Shown here: piece by piece, positions 5,792 through 5,887 of the stretch | Layout: every line of letters starts with the position of its first letter | How positions within the stretch are numbered: position 1 is the stretch's first letter | Source of the DNA: Actinomycetes bacterium | Lineage (GTDB): Bacteria; Actinomycetota; Acidimicrobiia; Acidimicrobiales; Palsa-688 | Direction: 5' to 3' | NCBI GenBank assembly: GCA_021827285.1 | Contig: JAKAWM010000152.1 | Span: 1,092-6,978 of the forward strand | DNA: 5,887 nt | The notes under the pieces: generated by a model | Database searches by the model: none | The model's input: the letters and a program-made list of their open reading frames with translations, nothing else | Told to the model about the DNA's origin: nothing | Made by a program: the position numbers and the translations under genes

Positions 5792-5887
5792 GTGGCTCGC
5801 GCCCGGATGCCGCCAACCGCCTGGGGGCCAGGCGGTGGCTGGGGCGGCCCGCGGTCCTGGCCACGGCCGCCGTCGTCGTATCACTGG
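5767..5887 (+). CDS. N-terminus of a divergent gene, probable membrane or exported protein, runs off right edge
   Basis: Forty codons are visible from the first ATG in this frame. The predicted start, MRRSSAVLGGSR, is basic, and a second basic patch (ARRWLGR, 21-27) is followed by the hydrophobic run PAVLATAAVVVSL (28-40), like a signal peptide or first membrane helix. Most third codon positions are G or C, as in the other genes here, and this frame scores better than the others by eye. The gene starts 9 bases from the divergent solute-binding protein and has no Shine-Dalgarno. A TATCAT box at 5752-5757 could be its -10. Product unknown. The call rests on 121 bases, so it could be wrong. Confidence 0.45.
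   Translation, partial: MRRSSAVLGGSRPDAANRLGARRWLGRPAVLATAAVVVSL
5816..5836. repeat. Perfect 9-bp inverted repeat with a 3-base loop near the start of the divergent gene
   Basis: ACCGCCTGG (5816-5824), GGG, CCAGGCGGT (5828-5836) forms a very stable GC-rich hairpin within codons 17-24 of the divergent gene. No T-run follows on either strand, so an intrinsic terminator is unlikely. It may be an operator, an mRNA structure limiting translation, or chance in GC-rich DNA. Confidence 0.5.

Noticed and set aside
1..5887. Mobile elements, CRISPR arrays, tRNA or rRNA genes
   Set aside because: No transposase or integrase motifs, terminal repeats, regular spaced repeats or tRNA-like cloverleaf signals were seen on either strand.

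Overview
The window is GC-rich with strongly GC-ending codons, uses a Tat signal on a solute-binding protein, and encodes a DHA2-type 14-helix exporter. This points to a high-GC Gram-positive bacterium (Actinomycetota). The class cannot be fixed from this sequence alone.

Layout, read in the main (minus-strand) direction from right to left: (i) a Tat-exported sugar-type ABC solute-binding protein (4564-5757); (ii) a 357-bp gap with unassigned G-rich and hairpin sequence (4207-4563); (iii) a small PAPS-type sulfotransferase (3517-4206); (iv) a 998-residue protein joining a complete MFS/DHA2 exporter to an extracytoplasmic arylsulfotransferase (ASST) domain (473-3469); (v) the N-terminal half of a CysQ-type 3'-phosphoadenosine-5'-phosphate (PAP) phosphatase, whose start directly abuts the stop of the fusion gene and which runs off the left edge (1-472). 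On the plus strand, a divergent gene starts at 5767, nine bases from the start of the solute-binding protein, and leaves the window on the right after 40 codons.

Genes iii to v look like one transcription unit (gaps of 35 and 0 bases) and share one chemistry. The sulfotransferase would use PAPS and release PAP. CysQ would destroy PAP, a product inhibitor. The fusion protein could export a molecule and carry a PAPS-independent sulfotransferase on the outer face of the membrane. A two-step scheme, with a cytoplasmic PAPS enzyme making an aryl-sulfate donor that an ASST then uses, is known from caprazamycin biosynthesis (Cpz8/Cpz4). The arrangement here suggests a membrane-coupled version of that relay. 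This is inference; substrate, donor and acceptor are unknown. The solute-binding protein and the divergent gene have no proven link to the sulfation unit.
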